From NCBI RefSeq assembly GCF_020552705.1, contig NZ_JAJBZG010000004.1:1-64000 (forward strand): a stretch of 64,000 nucleotides of DNA. The letters are read 5' to 3'. A program made the position numbers and the translations under genes. Below the pieces are notes generated by a model. The model did not search any database. It saw only the letters and a list, made by a program, of their open reading frames with translations, and had not been told where the DNA came from. This DNA comes from Christiangramia sediminis (GTDB taxonomy: Bacteria; Bacteroidota; Bacteroidia; Flavobacteriales; Flavobacteriaceae). This document shows, piece after piece, positions 35,898-45,249 of the stretch; positions within the stretch are counted from its first letter, which is position 1; each line of letters begins with the position of its first letter.

Positions 35898-37309
35898 ACC
35901 TCTATTATCTTCTTTAATTTTTTTACAATTCGCATACTGGTTCCTTCCAGACTCTTACCTATTTGAAGATCCAGCAACTTCATTCGGTTAGCTTTATTAA
36001 GATGCGGATCCATAAGATAGGTATTGATCGCTTCAATAAGTTCCGCTTTATTTTTTGAAATTTGAACAGCTCCACTTTGCACTACTTTCTCATAATGACC
36101 AAACTTAAGAAAACGCTGGTCATTATATAGCCCATTTTCTTCGTTTCCAAAAACCGGATTGATAACCGGCTTATTGAACAACATAAAATCAAGGCTCATG
36201 GTAGAACACATATTAAGGTTCAGGTCTGTGTATTCCAGAAGTGCTCTTAGATCTTTAATATCCTGAACTCTGGGAATACGTTGTGACCATGGTTCAGGAT
36301 GTTCTTCCCTGGCAACAAACCAATCGGGGAAATTCCAGCTTATAAATGGATATTTTTCTTTTAAATAAAGAAATCTTTCAGGCTCTTCAGCAGGTGAAGT
36401 ACGCACAATGAAATTCACTTCCTCAGAAACTTTGTCTGCCTGTATCGCTGAAGCTATGGCTTCAATATAAAGCGCGTCATTCTGGCTGGTAGAAACATCT
36501 CCGCAGCTATAACAAATAGTTTTTTTTGTGGGGTCTAATTCAAATTTCTTAAAGAAATCATTTTTAGTTGATTCATATTCGGGCATTATATATGGTTCAA
36601 ATTGTGGGGTACCTACAACCTCCACATCGTCTGCCTTTGTAGCTGGGTAGAAATGAATCAACTCTTCTTTCATTAGATCACTCCATACCAGGTAAAAATT
36701 AAATCCCGCAGCCATACGACCTTTTGAAGCCAGGTTATCCCAACTAAAAATAAAAGAACTGGTTTTGATCCCAAGATTCTGAGCTGCAGCAACTAAAGGT
36801 ACTACATATGGGGGACGCTGATGGGTAAAAAAAAGAAGTCCTGGCTCATTATTCTTTAAAATGCCTAAGCATTCTTTGGTAACCTTATGATTTCTCAAAG
36901 ATCTCTGTTGTCTCTTTTCCAGAATCCTGATAAATTTTTCAGAATGAAATAAATTTGTGATCCTGTAAATAAGACGGATTGCCTTACCCCGGTTAGATTC
37001 GCTATTTGACTTATTAGCTTTTAAATTATCATTAATTCCGAAATAATCTTTGTGTAGTTGTAAATGTGCTACTTCTTTGAATTTTCTCCAAAACCAGGTT
37101 TGGAATGGCTCAACATACACCGGTAGCTCAGTTATTTTTAAATTATTATAACTATTGTGACTATATACTTTTTCTGGTAAACCGGAATAAATAATTACTT
37201 CTTCAAAATTTTTGACTGCCTCAGCAAGAAAATTACTTAAAATAAAATTTCTATAACCAACGCCATCTGTAATTACCAAACCGAGTTTTCCTGAGTTTTT
37301 TTCCTTCAT
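35894..37309 (-). CDS. Glycosyltransferase-like protein (CDP-glycerol transferase/GT-B superfamily)
   Basis: 471 residues. It does not match GT4 motifs. FTHQRPPYVVPLVAAAQNLG then SSFIFSWDNLASKGRM and VVGTPQFEPYI resemble surface-carbohydrate proteins with a GT-B fold related to CDP-glycerol glycerophosphotransferases; LRALLEYTDLNLNMCSTMSLD fits the donor-site helix. Role inferred: transfer of a sugar or polyol phosphate. It is the first gene of the long minus-strand run and has a TATTTTTG promoter box (37329-37336) 20 bases upstream. Confidence 0.7.
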   Translation of the reverse strand: MKEKNSGKLGLVITDGVGYRNFILSNFLAEAVKNFEEVIIYSGLPEKVYSHNSYNNLKITELPVYVEPFQTWFWRKFKEVAHLQLHKDYFGINDNLKANKSNSESNRGKAIRLIYRITNLFHSEKFIRILEKRQQRSLRNHKVTKECLGILKNNEPGLLFFTHQRPPYVVPLVAAAQNLGIKTSSFIFSWDNLASKGRMAAGFNFYLVWSDLMKEELIHFYPATKADDVEVVGTPQFEPYIMPEYESTKNDFFKKFELDPTKKTICYSCGDVSTSQNDALYIEAIASAIQADKVSEEVNFIVRTSPAEEPERFLYLKEKYPFISWNFPDWFVAREEHPEPWSQRIPRVQDIKDLRALLEYTDLNLNMCSTMSLDFMLFNKPVINPVFGNEENGLYNDQRFLKFGHYEKVVQSGAVQISKNKAELIEAINTYLMDPHLNKANRMKLLDLQIGKSLEGTSMRIVKKLKKIIEV

Positions 37310-37328
37310 TTTTTGGCAGGTGTTAAAG

Positions 37329-37336
37329 CAAAAATA
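37329..37336 (-). promoter_or_regulatory. -7 box of the minus-strand glycosyltransferase operon
   Basis: Minus-strand TATTTTTG, exact TAnnTTTG, 20 bases before the ATG at 37309. No TTG lies at the right distance. Confidence 0.4.
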
Positions 37337-37447
37337 GTAGAAATATTAACTTTACCTTCTTAGAATTAAAACTATTGTTTTCCATTCTTTAGATGAAAGC
37401 AGTTAATTGAAACTTTTCTATATTGCCCTTGGATTATAGCTATTAGT

Positions 37448-38296
37448 ATGACAACCGATTCACAATTAAACCAGGATAAAAATAAAGACTATTATGAAAA
37501 GCTTTATGATAATTATGATATAGAAGGAATTCTTTACTGGATAAAAAATTTAGAGGAAGTTCTTCCACGAATTATCAGTACAAATACTACCTGGAACGGA
37601 CTTTACAAATATAACTTCCAAAAATGTTTGAAAGGAAAAAAGGTCCTTGAGATGGGTTGTGGAGATTGCTCGAATGCTGCTGTTATGGCAGCACTTGGAG
37701 CGGAAGTATATGCTAATGATATTGCTTCTGCGAGCGGAATCATTGTTAATAAGCTAAATAACAATTATGATTTTAAACATCCAATTCGTTTTATCGAAGG
37801 TGATTTTTTAGAAAATTCTCTGGCATCGGGTAGCTTTGATTTTGTTATTGGCAAGGCTTTTTTACACCATTTAACCATACCGGTTGAAAAATCTTTTATT
37901 AAGGAAACTGCCAGACTTCTTAAAGCTGAAGGGGAAGCGCGTTTTTTTGAACCGGCCGTAAATAGTAAAATACTGGACGAGCTAAGGTGGCATATTCCCG
38001 TACCCGGTAGGCCATCAAAATTTAATAAAAAGGCATTTAGAATATGGAAAGAGCAGGATGTTCATCCAGACAGGTCCTTAAATTCCAGGCATTTTGAGAA
38101 TGTAGGCCGAAAGTTCTTTAAAGAAACTGAAATTATTCCTGTAGGCACCTTAGAAAGATTTCATAGAATAATTCCTGGAAACCGATTCAATTCAAGGTAT
38201 CGAAGATGGGCTTTAAAAAATGAGCGGTTTTTACCTAGTATCCTTAACATTGCGTTTGCAAGAAGTCAATTAATAATATACCGCAATAAACTTTAA
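37448..38296 (+). CDS. Class I SAM-dependent methyltransferase
   Basis: 282 residues. SAM motif I KVLEMGCGDCSNAAVMAALG (near residue 65), VYANDIASAS, and FDFVIGKAFLHHL. The C-terminal half is rich in Arg and aromatic residues (GRPSKFNKKAFRIWKE). It is a lone plus-strand gene between two minus-strand genes, divergent from the 35894 gene across 138 bases. Probable glycan-modifying methyltransferase; target unknown. Confidence 0.8.
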   Translation: MTTDSQLNQDKNKDYYEKLYDNYDIEGILYWIKNLEEVLPRIISTNTTWNGLYKYNFQKCLKGKKVLEMGCGDCSNAAVMAALGAEVYANDIASASGIIVNKLNNNYDFKHPIRFIEGDFLENSLASGSFDFVIGKAFLHHLTIPVEKSFIKETARLLKAEGEARFFEPAVNSKILDELRWHIPVPGRPSKFNKKAFRIWKEQDVHPDRSLNSRHFENVGRKFFKETEIIPVGTLERFHRIIPGNRFNSRYRRWALKNERFLPSILNIAFARSQLIIYRNKL

Positions 38297-38304
38297 AATT
38301 AATA

Positions 38305-39267
38305 TCAAACTTTTTCCAACCATAAATTACCTCCAAAATTTTTATAGCTTAAAGGCATTCTTAAAAAGGCGTCTTTATGATGGAGATGAAGATAGTGTGA
38401 AAAAAAACGAATTTTAAAATTTTTGTTATACATGAGAAAAGATTTTAAAAAATAAATTTCATTCCAATTTCTACCCTCAAGAACCCATTCCCTGGGATAT
38501 TCAAATGGATAGAAAATATCATGAAAATGAATGTAAACTCCATCTTTCAAAATGGGGAGAATTTCACTTATAATATAATTCACGTCACTACCCGTTTTAA
38601 CGACATGAGAACTATCAATAAAAAGAATATCTCCTTGCTCTAAATTCTTAAATGCATCTAAAGGTATAAGTTGTACATTCATCTCTTGTAAATGTACGTT
38701 CTCCCTTTTTTTATCTGAAATTAAGGATTTGAGTCTTTCAGGATATGGCTCAATAAAGTTGATTTGAATTTTACTATCAAAGAATATTCTGTTTACATCG
38801 ATCATAAGAGCTGAAGAAAAACCTGAACCAACTTCAATTATACTTTTAGGTTTCAAATACCTCATCATTGAATATAGTATGATTCCATCAGTATAAGAAT
38901 AAAACCCATTATCAAAATAATATTCTAATCCTTCTAATTTTGATGTAGTAAAAGGCATCTCCTCATAAAATTCTATAAATTTGTCCAGTAATTTAATCTG
39001 GTTATCTTCCTCCAAATCTATTCCGTTCAAATTAACACTAGAATTCCAGATTTTATCCTGATATTTTACTATTTCGCTTTTTAATATAATAGGAGAATAA
39101 AAGTGTCCTGGAAGATGACAAGAATTTTCAGAATGCTTCTTTCCTTCCTTCCATAACATATAGTTCTTATAAATAGTCGTTCTTTTTATTTTCTTCTTTA
39201 CATGTTTTTTAAACTTAATCATCATGATATTTTTCAACAAAAAGTTAATTTTATGACCTTTTAACAA
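38305..39267 (-). CDS. Class I SAM-dependent methyltransferase (Methyltransf_24-like)
   Basis: 320 residues. SIIEVGSGFSSALMIDV is the SAM glycine-rich loop, NFIEPYPERLKSLI the acidic loop, and GDILFIDSSHVVKTGSDVN the catalytic-site strand with an Asp-Ser-Ser-His. FHDIFYPFEYP follows. This arrangement fits the Methyltransf_24/cephalosporin-hydroxylase-like group. Convergent with the preceding methyltransferase gene, eight bases apart. MIKFKKHVKKK, 15-16 residues in, is a possible alternative start. Confidence 0.75.
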   Translation of the reverse strand: MLKGHKINFLLKNIMMIKFKKHVKKKIKRTTIYKNYMLWKEGKKHSENSCHLPGHFYSPIILKSEIVKYQDKIWNSSVNLNGIDLEEDNQIKLLDKFIEFYEEMPFTTSKLEGLEYYFDNGFYSYTDGIILYSMMRYLKPKSIIEVGSGFSSALMIDVNRIFFDSKIQINFIEPYPERLKSLISDKKRENVHLQEMNVQLIPLDAFKNLEQGDILFIDSSHVVKTGSDVNYIISEILPILKDGVYIHFHDIFYPFEYPREWVLEGRNWNEIYFLKSFLMYNKNFKIRFFSHYLHLHHKDAFLRMPLSYKNFGGNLWLEKV

Positions 39268-39411
39268 ATAAAGATTTTTTCATCGAATTTTAAATCATAA
39301 CCTAATAACTTTTATTCCTAAACCCCATTATCTTTTGCTACTCGAAAATTAATAGTTTTCTTGCATCTAAAATCATTATCTTTTTCAATTGCTAAAAAAT
39401 AAAAATCTAGA

Positions 39412-40674
39412 ATGATCTTAAAGGCCGAAAATATTTCCAAACAATATCGACTGGGGACAGTAGGCACGGGCACCTTAAAGCACGATGCACAGCGTTGGTG
39501 GGCCGGGATTAGAGGCAAAGAAGATCCTTTCTTAAAAGTAGGTGCAGTAAATGACCGCTCCAGCAAAGCCAGTGAAGACTATGTGTGGGCTTTAAAAGAC
39601 ATTAATTTTGAGGTTAAGCATGGTGAAGTTCTTGGGATCATTGGAAAGAACGGAGCCGGTAAATCTACCTTATTAAAAATATTGTCCCGGGTTACTTCAC
39701 CCACTACCGGGAGTATAAAAACAAAAGGACGAATCGCTTCCCTTTTAGAAGTTGGTACCGGTTTTCATGGCGAGTTAACCGGCCGGGAAAATATCTTTAT
39801 GAACGGAGCGGTACTTGGGATGACAAAAACGGAGATCAAAAATAAGCTGGATGAGATCATCGCTTTTTCCGGTTGCGAAAAATATATAGACACCCCGGTA
39901 AAGCGGTATAGTAGCGGGATGACAGTTCGCCTGGGTTTTGCCGTTGCCGCACATTTAGAGCCTGAAATTTTAGTGGTAGATGAAGTACTCGCCGTAGGAG
40001 ATGCCGAATTCCAAAAAAAAGCCATCGGTAAAATGCAGGATCTGTCTATTGGCGAAGGTAGAACAGTGTTATTTGTAAGTCATAATATGGCTAGTATAAA
40101 AAGTTTATGTACTAGTGGATTAGTTCTAAAAAATGGTAGCATATCTTACAATGGAAATATCAGAAAATGTGTAGAGAATTATCTCAATGATGATATTGAA
40201 CAAAAGTGGCACTTTACAAGCTTTCAAAATAACTCTAGTGCCTTTATAAAAAATGTATTTGTAAGAACCAGTTATAAAAATGGAATACATGACTTCCTTG
40301 AAACAATTAAAATAGAAATTGAAATATATTCAAATTCGACAATAAGAAACCCAGCGGTTTCATATCAAATTTTGAATAATGATAACCAACCGATTGTTCA
40401 TGAATTAATTTTAAATGAAGAAAAAGAATTTTGTCAAGATCAAGGTACCTTTAAGTTAATTTCCACTATTAATCAATTAAAACTGTACCAAGGTTTTTAC
40501 AAACTGAACGTGTTTTTTTCAGATTACAAATCAGGTATTTTAATAGATTCTTTAAATGAAATATGTAAATTTGAAGTTATTAATAGCAATAAACGTCCGG
40601 TCTACTGGGCCACCGGTTCTGCGGTATATAAAGAAAACTCCACGAATTGGCAAATTTTAAATATATCTAAGTAA
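39412..40674 (+). CDS. wzt: Polysaccharide ABC transporter ATPase with C-terminal glycan-binding domain (Wzt)
   Basis: 420 residues. ABC ATPase in the first 245: Walker A GKNGAGKST near residue 83, signature YSSGMTVRLGFAVAAHL, Walker B EILVVDEVLAVGD, and the switch His in SHNMAS. The long insertion before Walker A (LGTVGTGTLKHDAQRWW) is typical of Bacteroidota members. Residues about 260-420 form a Wzt C-terminal beta-sandwich, which in E. coli O8/O9a reads the finished end of the O-chain before export. Base composition changes near 40080: the ATPase part is like the core genome, the C-terminal part is AT-rich like the following genes. Its partner permease is at 58056, on the other strand. 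It starts the plus-strand operon. Confidence 0.92.
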   Translation: MILKAENISKQYRLGTVGTGTLKHDAQRWWAGIRGKEDPFLKVGAVNDRSSKASEDYVWALKDINFEVKHGEVLGIIGKNGAGKSTLLKILSRVTSPTTGSIKTKGRIASLLEVGTGFHGELTGRENIFMNGAVLGMTKTEIKNKLDEIIAFSGCEKYIDTPVKRYSSGMTVRLGFAVAAHLEPEILVVDEVLAVGDAEFQKKAIGKMQDLSIGEGRTVLFVSHNMASIKSLCTSGLVLKNGSISYNGNIRKCVENYLNDDIEQKWHFTSFQNNSSAFIKNVFVRTSYKNGIHDFLETIKIEIEIYSNSTIRNPAVSYQILNNDNQPIVHELILNEEKEFCQDQGTFKLISTINQLKLYQGFYKLNVFFSDYKSGILIDSLNEICKFEVINSNKRPVYWATGSAVYKENSTNWQILNISK

Positions 40675-41561
40675 TGGTAAGCCCCGTCAGTTTAAAATCT
40701 AACGATGCAGTACTTATAGAAGAATTTAATACTGAAAGTATTATTAATTCCTATAGGGAATTGGGATTAAATGTAAATCACTTTTTTAGTACTAAAAGCC
40801 TTTCTCTTTATAAGTGTAAATCTACCGGATATAGGTTTTATTATCCATATACCTCAATTGGGGATGCTCATTTCTACTCAGAATTATCAAAAGTTAGAAA
40901 AAATTACTATTCAACACGATGGGAACATCTTCAGTCTTTAGCATATTTAAAAAATAAAGAAAATGTATTGGAGATAGGTTCGGGATTTGGAATCTATTTA
41001 TCCTTATTAGCAGAAAATAAAATTAATGGAAAGGGGTTAGAGTTAAATCCTCAAGCAATAGAAAATAATAATTCACCTTATACAATTGAAAACAAATTGA
41101 TTGGGGAAGAATCGAAAGAAAATCCTAATAAATATGATGCTGTTGTTATGTTTCAGGTTCTGGAGCATGTCCCAAAAGTAAACAGTTTTATTACTGACGC
41201 CTTAAATTCGCTCAAGAAAGGCGGCAAACTTATAATTGGCGTTCCTAATAACAATCCTTATTTATTCATCAATGACAAACACCATACATTGAACCTACCC
41301 CCACACCATGCCGGTTTATGGAACAAAAAATCATTAAAATCTTTAGAAAAAGTTTTTCCATTAGAATTGGAGGTAATAGAGTTTGAACCATTAGAAGAAT
41401 CATATGATCAATTTATAAACCATCTATTATCTAATAAACAAAATTTTTATTATAGAAAGCTTGTTAACATTACCAGAAAATTATTTCCAAAATTATTGAA
41501 GAAAATTTTATGCCGATTAATTAAAGGTAGAAATGTTTTAGCCGTATTCACGAAAAAATAA
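40674..41561 (+). CDS. Class I SAM-dependent methyltransferase
   Basis: 295 residues. SAM motif ENVLEIGSGFGIYLSLLAEN near residue 99, KGLELNPQA, YDAVVMFQVLEHVPKVNSF, and GGKLIIGVPNNNPYLFI. The N-terminal 85 residues (LSLYKCKSTGYRFYYPY) look like the short leader region of bifunctional sugar methyltransferases. It overlaps wzt by one base and its own downstream neighbour by one base, so wzt and two methyltransferases are coupled; a role in modifying the chain end read by Wzt is inferred. Confidence 0.83.
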   Translation: MVSPVSLKSNDAVLIEEFNTESIINSYRELGLNVNHFFSTKSLSLYKCKSTGYRFYYPYTSIGDAHFYSELSKVRKNYYSTRWEHLQSLAYLKNKENVLEIGSGFGIYLSLLAENKINGKGLELNPQAIENNNSPYTIENKLIGEESKENPNKYDAVVMFQVLEHVPKVNSFITDALNSLKKGGKLIIGVPNNNPYLFINDKHHTLNLPPHHAGLWNKKSLKSLEKVFPLELEVIEFEPLEESYDQFINHLLSNKQNFYYRKLVNITRKLFPKLLKKILCRLIKGRNVLAVFTKK

Positions 41562-42268
41562 TGGAGAATTTTACTAATGTTAATTTAACGGTTTCTAATT
41601 TAGACAGGTATTTTATTAGAAAGAGTATCCTTGAGAATATAGAACTAATTTCTTCAAAGCTTACAGGGGAATTAATTGATATTGGCTGTGGAAAGATGCC
41701 TTATAAAAATTATATCCTTAAGAATTCTCAAGTTGAAGCTTATATTGGATTGGATATAGAAACCGCAATTAATTATGATGAAAATATAAAACCTGATTTT
41801 TACTGGGATGGCATAACGATGCCTTTTGATTCAAATTCTTTTGACTGTGCTTTAGCTACGGAAGTGTTGGAACACTGTCCGGAGCCGGAAGTTGTTTTAA
41901 AGGAAATATATCGTATCCTTAAAACAGATAGTATATTTTTTTTTACAGTTCCATTTTTATGGAATTTACATGAAGTACCTCATGATGAATATCGATACAC
42001 CCCTTTTTCACTGAAACGTCATTTAATGAATGCTGGTTTTGAAGATATAGAAATTAAAGCCACAGGAGGCTGGCATGCCTCAATGGCCCAAATGCTAGGA
42101 CTGTGGGCAAGAAGAAGCCCCATGACTTCTATTAAGCGAAAAATACTTTCTTATTTTTTAAAACCTGTAATACGCTATTTGATAAAAATGGACCAACCTA
42201 AAAATATAGAGTTTACAGAAGGTCAAATGATAACCGGACTCACGGGAACAGCAAAGAAAAAGGTATGA
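41561..42268 (+). CDS. Class I SAM-dependent methyltransferase
   Basis: 235 residues, Methyltransf_11 type: GELIDIGCGKMPYKNYIL near residue 37, YIGLDIE, FDCALATEVLEHCPEPE, and FFTVPFLWNLHEVPHDEYR, the last being typical of sugar methyltransferases in polysaccharide loci. Overlaps the previous gene by one base and the next by four. The target is unknown. Confidence 0.83.
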   Translation: MENFTNVNLTVSNLDRYFIRKSILENIELISSKLTGELIDIGCGKMPYKNYILKNSQVEAYIGLDIETAINYDENIKPDFYWDGITMPFDSNSFDCALATEVLEHCPEPEVVLKEIYRILKTDSIFFFTVPFLWNLHEVPHDEYRYTPFSLKRHLMNAGFEDIEIKATGGWHASMAQMLGLWARRSPMTSIKRKILSYFLKPVIRYLIKMDQPKNIEFTEGQMITGLTGTAKKKV

Positions 42269-43377
42269 TAAATACTGCAATAATTTCACCTTCACAGAAT
42301 GCATATTCTGAAACTTTTATCCAAGCTCACAAAAGGTTGGAAGGGAATATTTTTTACTATTACGGTGATAAATCATTCTTGCATTTAGAAGGTGAGGGTC
42401 CGCTTCCAAACATGCCTAAAACAACAATTTTGAAAGTAAAACGAAAGCTATTCAAAAAACCTTATTCATATCTTCAAGAGCAACTATTAATAAAATCATT
42501 TAAAAAAAATAATATTCAAGTAGTATTGGCGGAGTATGGAGTAACCGCCGCAATTCATCTACCGGCTATAAAACAGCTAAATTTGCCTTTAATCGTGCAT
42601 TTTCATGGTTACGATGCATCCCGTAAAGATATAATTAAAAGATACAATAACTATAAGGAGGTTTTTGATTATTCCAGCTATATCATAGTTGTCTCAAAAA
42701 AAATGCATGATGATATACTAAATATGGGATGTCGTGAAGAAAAAATTATCTATAACCCATGTGGTCCTCATGATAAATTTCTGGATATCTCTCCAAAATT
42801 TACAAACCAGCAGTTTATATCTGTCGGTAGGTTTGTAGACAAAAAAGCGCCTTATTATACATTATTAGCATTCTCTAAGATTTTAAACAACTATCCAGAA
42901 GCAAAACTTGTAATGGCTGGAGATGGTGTATTAATTAATACCTGTAAAAATATAGCGCAGTATCTGGGAATGGAAAGTAGTGTTTCTTTTCCTGGTATTA
43001 TAACACCTGAAAATTATAGAAAATATTTAGAAAATTCATTAGCATTTTTACAACATTCCATTACTGCAGAAAATGGTGATTCTGAAGGCACACCAGTAGC
43101 AATACTTGAAGCTAGTGGCGCGGGTTTACCTGTAATTTCTACAATTCATGCTGGGATACCCGATATTATTATAAATGGAACTACAGGTTTACTTGTAAAA
43201 GAACATGATGTTGATTCAATGGCTCAAAAAATGAAAGTACTTTTAGACAACTTAGAATTAGCAAAAGAAATGGGTAGGAAAGGAAAAAAGAATGTTTATG
43301 AAAATTACTCCATTGAAAAGCATTTAGAAAAAATCAACCATCTTATAAATTCTGCTGTAAAATTCAGAATGAATTAA
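42265..43377 (+). CDS. Glycosyltransferase family 4
   Basis: 370 residues, GT-B fold. VHFHGYDASRKDIIKRY and YIIVVSKKMHDDIL close the acceptor half; QFISVGRFVDKKAPYYTLLAF opens the donor half; AENGDSEGTPVAILEASGAG and HAGIPDIIING complete it. This pattern resembles colanic-acid-type WcaL/AmsK transferases that act on lipid-linked chains. Four-base overlap (ATGA) with the upstream methyltransferase gene. Confidence 0.88.
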   Translation: MINTAIISPSQNAYSETFIQAHKRLEGNIFYYYGDKSFLHLEGEGPLPNMPKTTILKVKRKLFKKPYSYLQEQLLIKSFKKNNIQVVLAEYGVTAAIHLPAIKQLNLPLIVHFHGYDASRKDIIKRYNNYKEVFDYSSYIIVVSKKMHDDILNMGCREEKIIYNPCGPHDKFLDISPKFTNQQFISVGRFVDKKAPYYTLLAFSKILNNYPEAKLVMAGDGVLINTCKNIAQYLGMESSVSFPGIITPENYRKYLENSLAFLQHSITAENGDSEGTPVAILEASGAGLPVISTIHAGIPDIIINGTTGLLVKEHDVDSMAQKMKVLLDNLELAKEMGRKGKKNVYENYSIEKHLEKINHLINSAVKFRMN

Positions 43378-43484
43378 TTTTTGAATATTTATTAGTCAAT
43401 TAATTTAAAGCCTGGGTTGTGGTAGAAAAACCTGACCGTATTTTAAAAAATCTAATCAAACTTTAATATCATAAATTGGAGTAG

Positions 43485-44393
43485 ATGAAATTTTCAATAC
43501 TTATTGCAAATTTTAATAATGGCGCCTTCTTTAAAGATTGTTATAGAAGTATTATAGATCAAACCTATAATAATTGGGAAGTCATCATTATTGATGATTG
43601 CTCTACAGACAACTCTGTCGAAAAAATAAAACATCTTATTGGAAATGACCCAAGATTTCAATTTTACACTAATAAAAAAAATCAAGGATGCGGTTATACG
43701 AAAAATAGATGTGTAGATCTGGCGAATGGAATAATATGCGGTTTTCTTGATTCTGATGATGCCTTAAAAAAAGACTCCTTAAAATTAATGGTCGAAACTC
43801 ATCAAAAATCTCCTAAGATAGCTATTGTTACTTCAAAATATATCATAGCCAATAAAGACATGGAAATTGTTGGGGAATGTTCTCATGGCAATGAAATCCC
43901 TTCAGGAATGTCATATTTAACCTACGGTAAAGGGGCTATGACGCACTTTGCTTCATTTAAAAAAGCAGCATATAATAAAACAATAGGTATTAATAAGAAT
44001 TATAAAAGAGCTGTAGATCAGGATCTTTATTATAAAATGGAAGAACAAGGCAACCATGTTTTTATTAATCAGTATTTATATATATATAGAAATCATTCAC
44101 ATAATATTTCTCTAGGTCAAAATAAATACAAAGCACATTACTGGCATTTTAGGGCAATATTAGATGCATATAAAAGAAGGAAGAAATTAAATTCAGATAT
44201 TGATAACTTTACTTCAAAAGCAATAAAAAAATATAAGTCAGATTATTACCTTAATCGTTTTGAGACATTTAAGAACTCTAAGAATTATTGTTCAAAATTT
44301 TATTTCCTATATCAATCCTTTATAGCTGCTCCATTTTACAGACCATTTTCTATTCTTAAAGGTTTAGTGTATATAACATTGAGAAAAATATGA
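43485..44393 (+). CDS. Glycosyltransferase family 2
   Basis: 302 residues, GT-A fold. FSILIANFNNGAFFKDCYRS, then VIIIDDCSTDNS, DxD-type FLDSDDALKKDS near residue 87, and the later AVDQDLYYKMEEQG acidic motif. C-terminal tail basic and aromatic. First of a run of GT2 genes (43485-51623). A 107-base gap precedes it. The donor cannot be told. Confidence 0.88.
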   Translation: MKFSILIANFNNGAFFKDCYRSIIDQTYNNWEVIIIDDCSTDNSVEKIKHLIGNDPRFQFYTNKKNQGCGYTKNRCVDLANGIICGFLDSDDALKKDSLKLMVETHQKSPKIAIVTSKYIIANKDMEIVGECSHGNEIPSGMSYLTYGKGAMTHFASFKKAAYNKTIGINKNYKRAVDQDLYYKMEEQGNHVFINQYLYIYRNHSHNISLGQNKYKAHYWHFRAILDAYKRRKKLNSDIDNFTSKAIKKYKSDYYLNRFETFKNSKNYCSKFYFLYQSFIAAPFYRPFSILKGLVYITLRKI

Positions 44394-45196
44394 ATACCCC
44401 GTTAGTTTCAATAATTGTCCCGTGTTATAATCAAGCTAAATATCTCGATGATGCACTGGAATCTGTGTTAAATCAAAAGTATTCTAATTGGGAATGTATT
44501 ATTGTTAATGATGGGAGTTCTGATAAAACAGAAATTATAGCTGCAAAATGGTTAAAAAAAGATGATCGATTCCAATATCTTTTTCAAAAAAATGCAGGTT
44601 TAAGTACGGCCAGGAATAATGGTATTGAAAAAGCTTCTGGTGAATATATTTTGCCATTGGATGCAGATGACATGGTTAGTTCTGATTATATAAATTCGGC
44701 TGTAAAATCTTTTATGGAAGATCCAGAATTAAAGCTAGTGTATCCCGAAGTAGAAAAGTTCGGAGAGGAAACAGGTTTACTCAGTGTTCCAGATTTTTCC
44801 AGGATTACATTAGCAAGGCAAAACATGATTATTTGTTCAGCACTCTTTAAAAAAAATGAGTGGAAAAAGGTTGGAGGATATGATCCTAACTTAATATATG
44901 GTTTAGAAGACTGGGAGTTTTGGATTGCAATCCTTCAAAATGGTGGTAATGTAAAAAAACTTCAAATTAGAGGAATTTACTATAGAATTAAAAAAATATC
45001 AATGTCTAAAGCTATCACAGCAGAAGAAATCCTTTGGACTGAAAATTATGTCCTTAAAAAACACCCCAGGTTTTTTATCTCCAACTATAATGCGATAGTA
45101 CAGGAATTACAAGATTTAGAATACCTTCTTAAAAGTGAAAAATTTCTTTTAAATTGCTTATTTAAAAGGATTCTGAATTTTACTTTTTTTAAATAA
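44390..45196 (+). CDS. Glycosyltransferase family 2
   Basis: 268 residues, GT-A fold. VSIIVPCYNQAKYLDDALES, IIVNDGSSDKTE, LPLDADDMVSSD near residue 90, and YGLEDWEFWIAILQNGG, the late ED motif of an inverting GT2. Overlaps the previous gene by four bases. Typical short enzyme, complete. The sugar is unknown. Confidence 0.88.
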   Translation: MNTPLVSIIVPCYNQAKYLDDALESVLNQKYSNWECIIVNDGSSDKTEIIAAKWLKKDDRFQYLFQKNAGLSTARNNGIEKASGEYILPLDADDMVSSDYINSAVKSFMEDPELKLVYPEVEKFGEETGLLSVPDFSRITLARQNMIICSALFKKNEWKKVGGYDPNLIYGLEDWEFWIAILQNGGNVKKLQIRGIYYRIKKISMSKAITAEEILWTENYVLKKHPRFFISNYNAIVQELQDLEYLLKSEKFLLNCLFKRILNFTFFK

Positions 45197-45249
45197 GATT
45201 GTAAAATTATTGTTTATATTTTTTTCTTCACTTCCATTTTAATCCTTCC

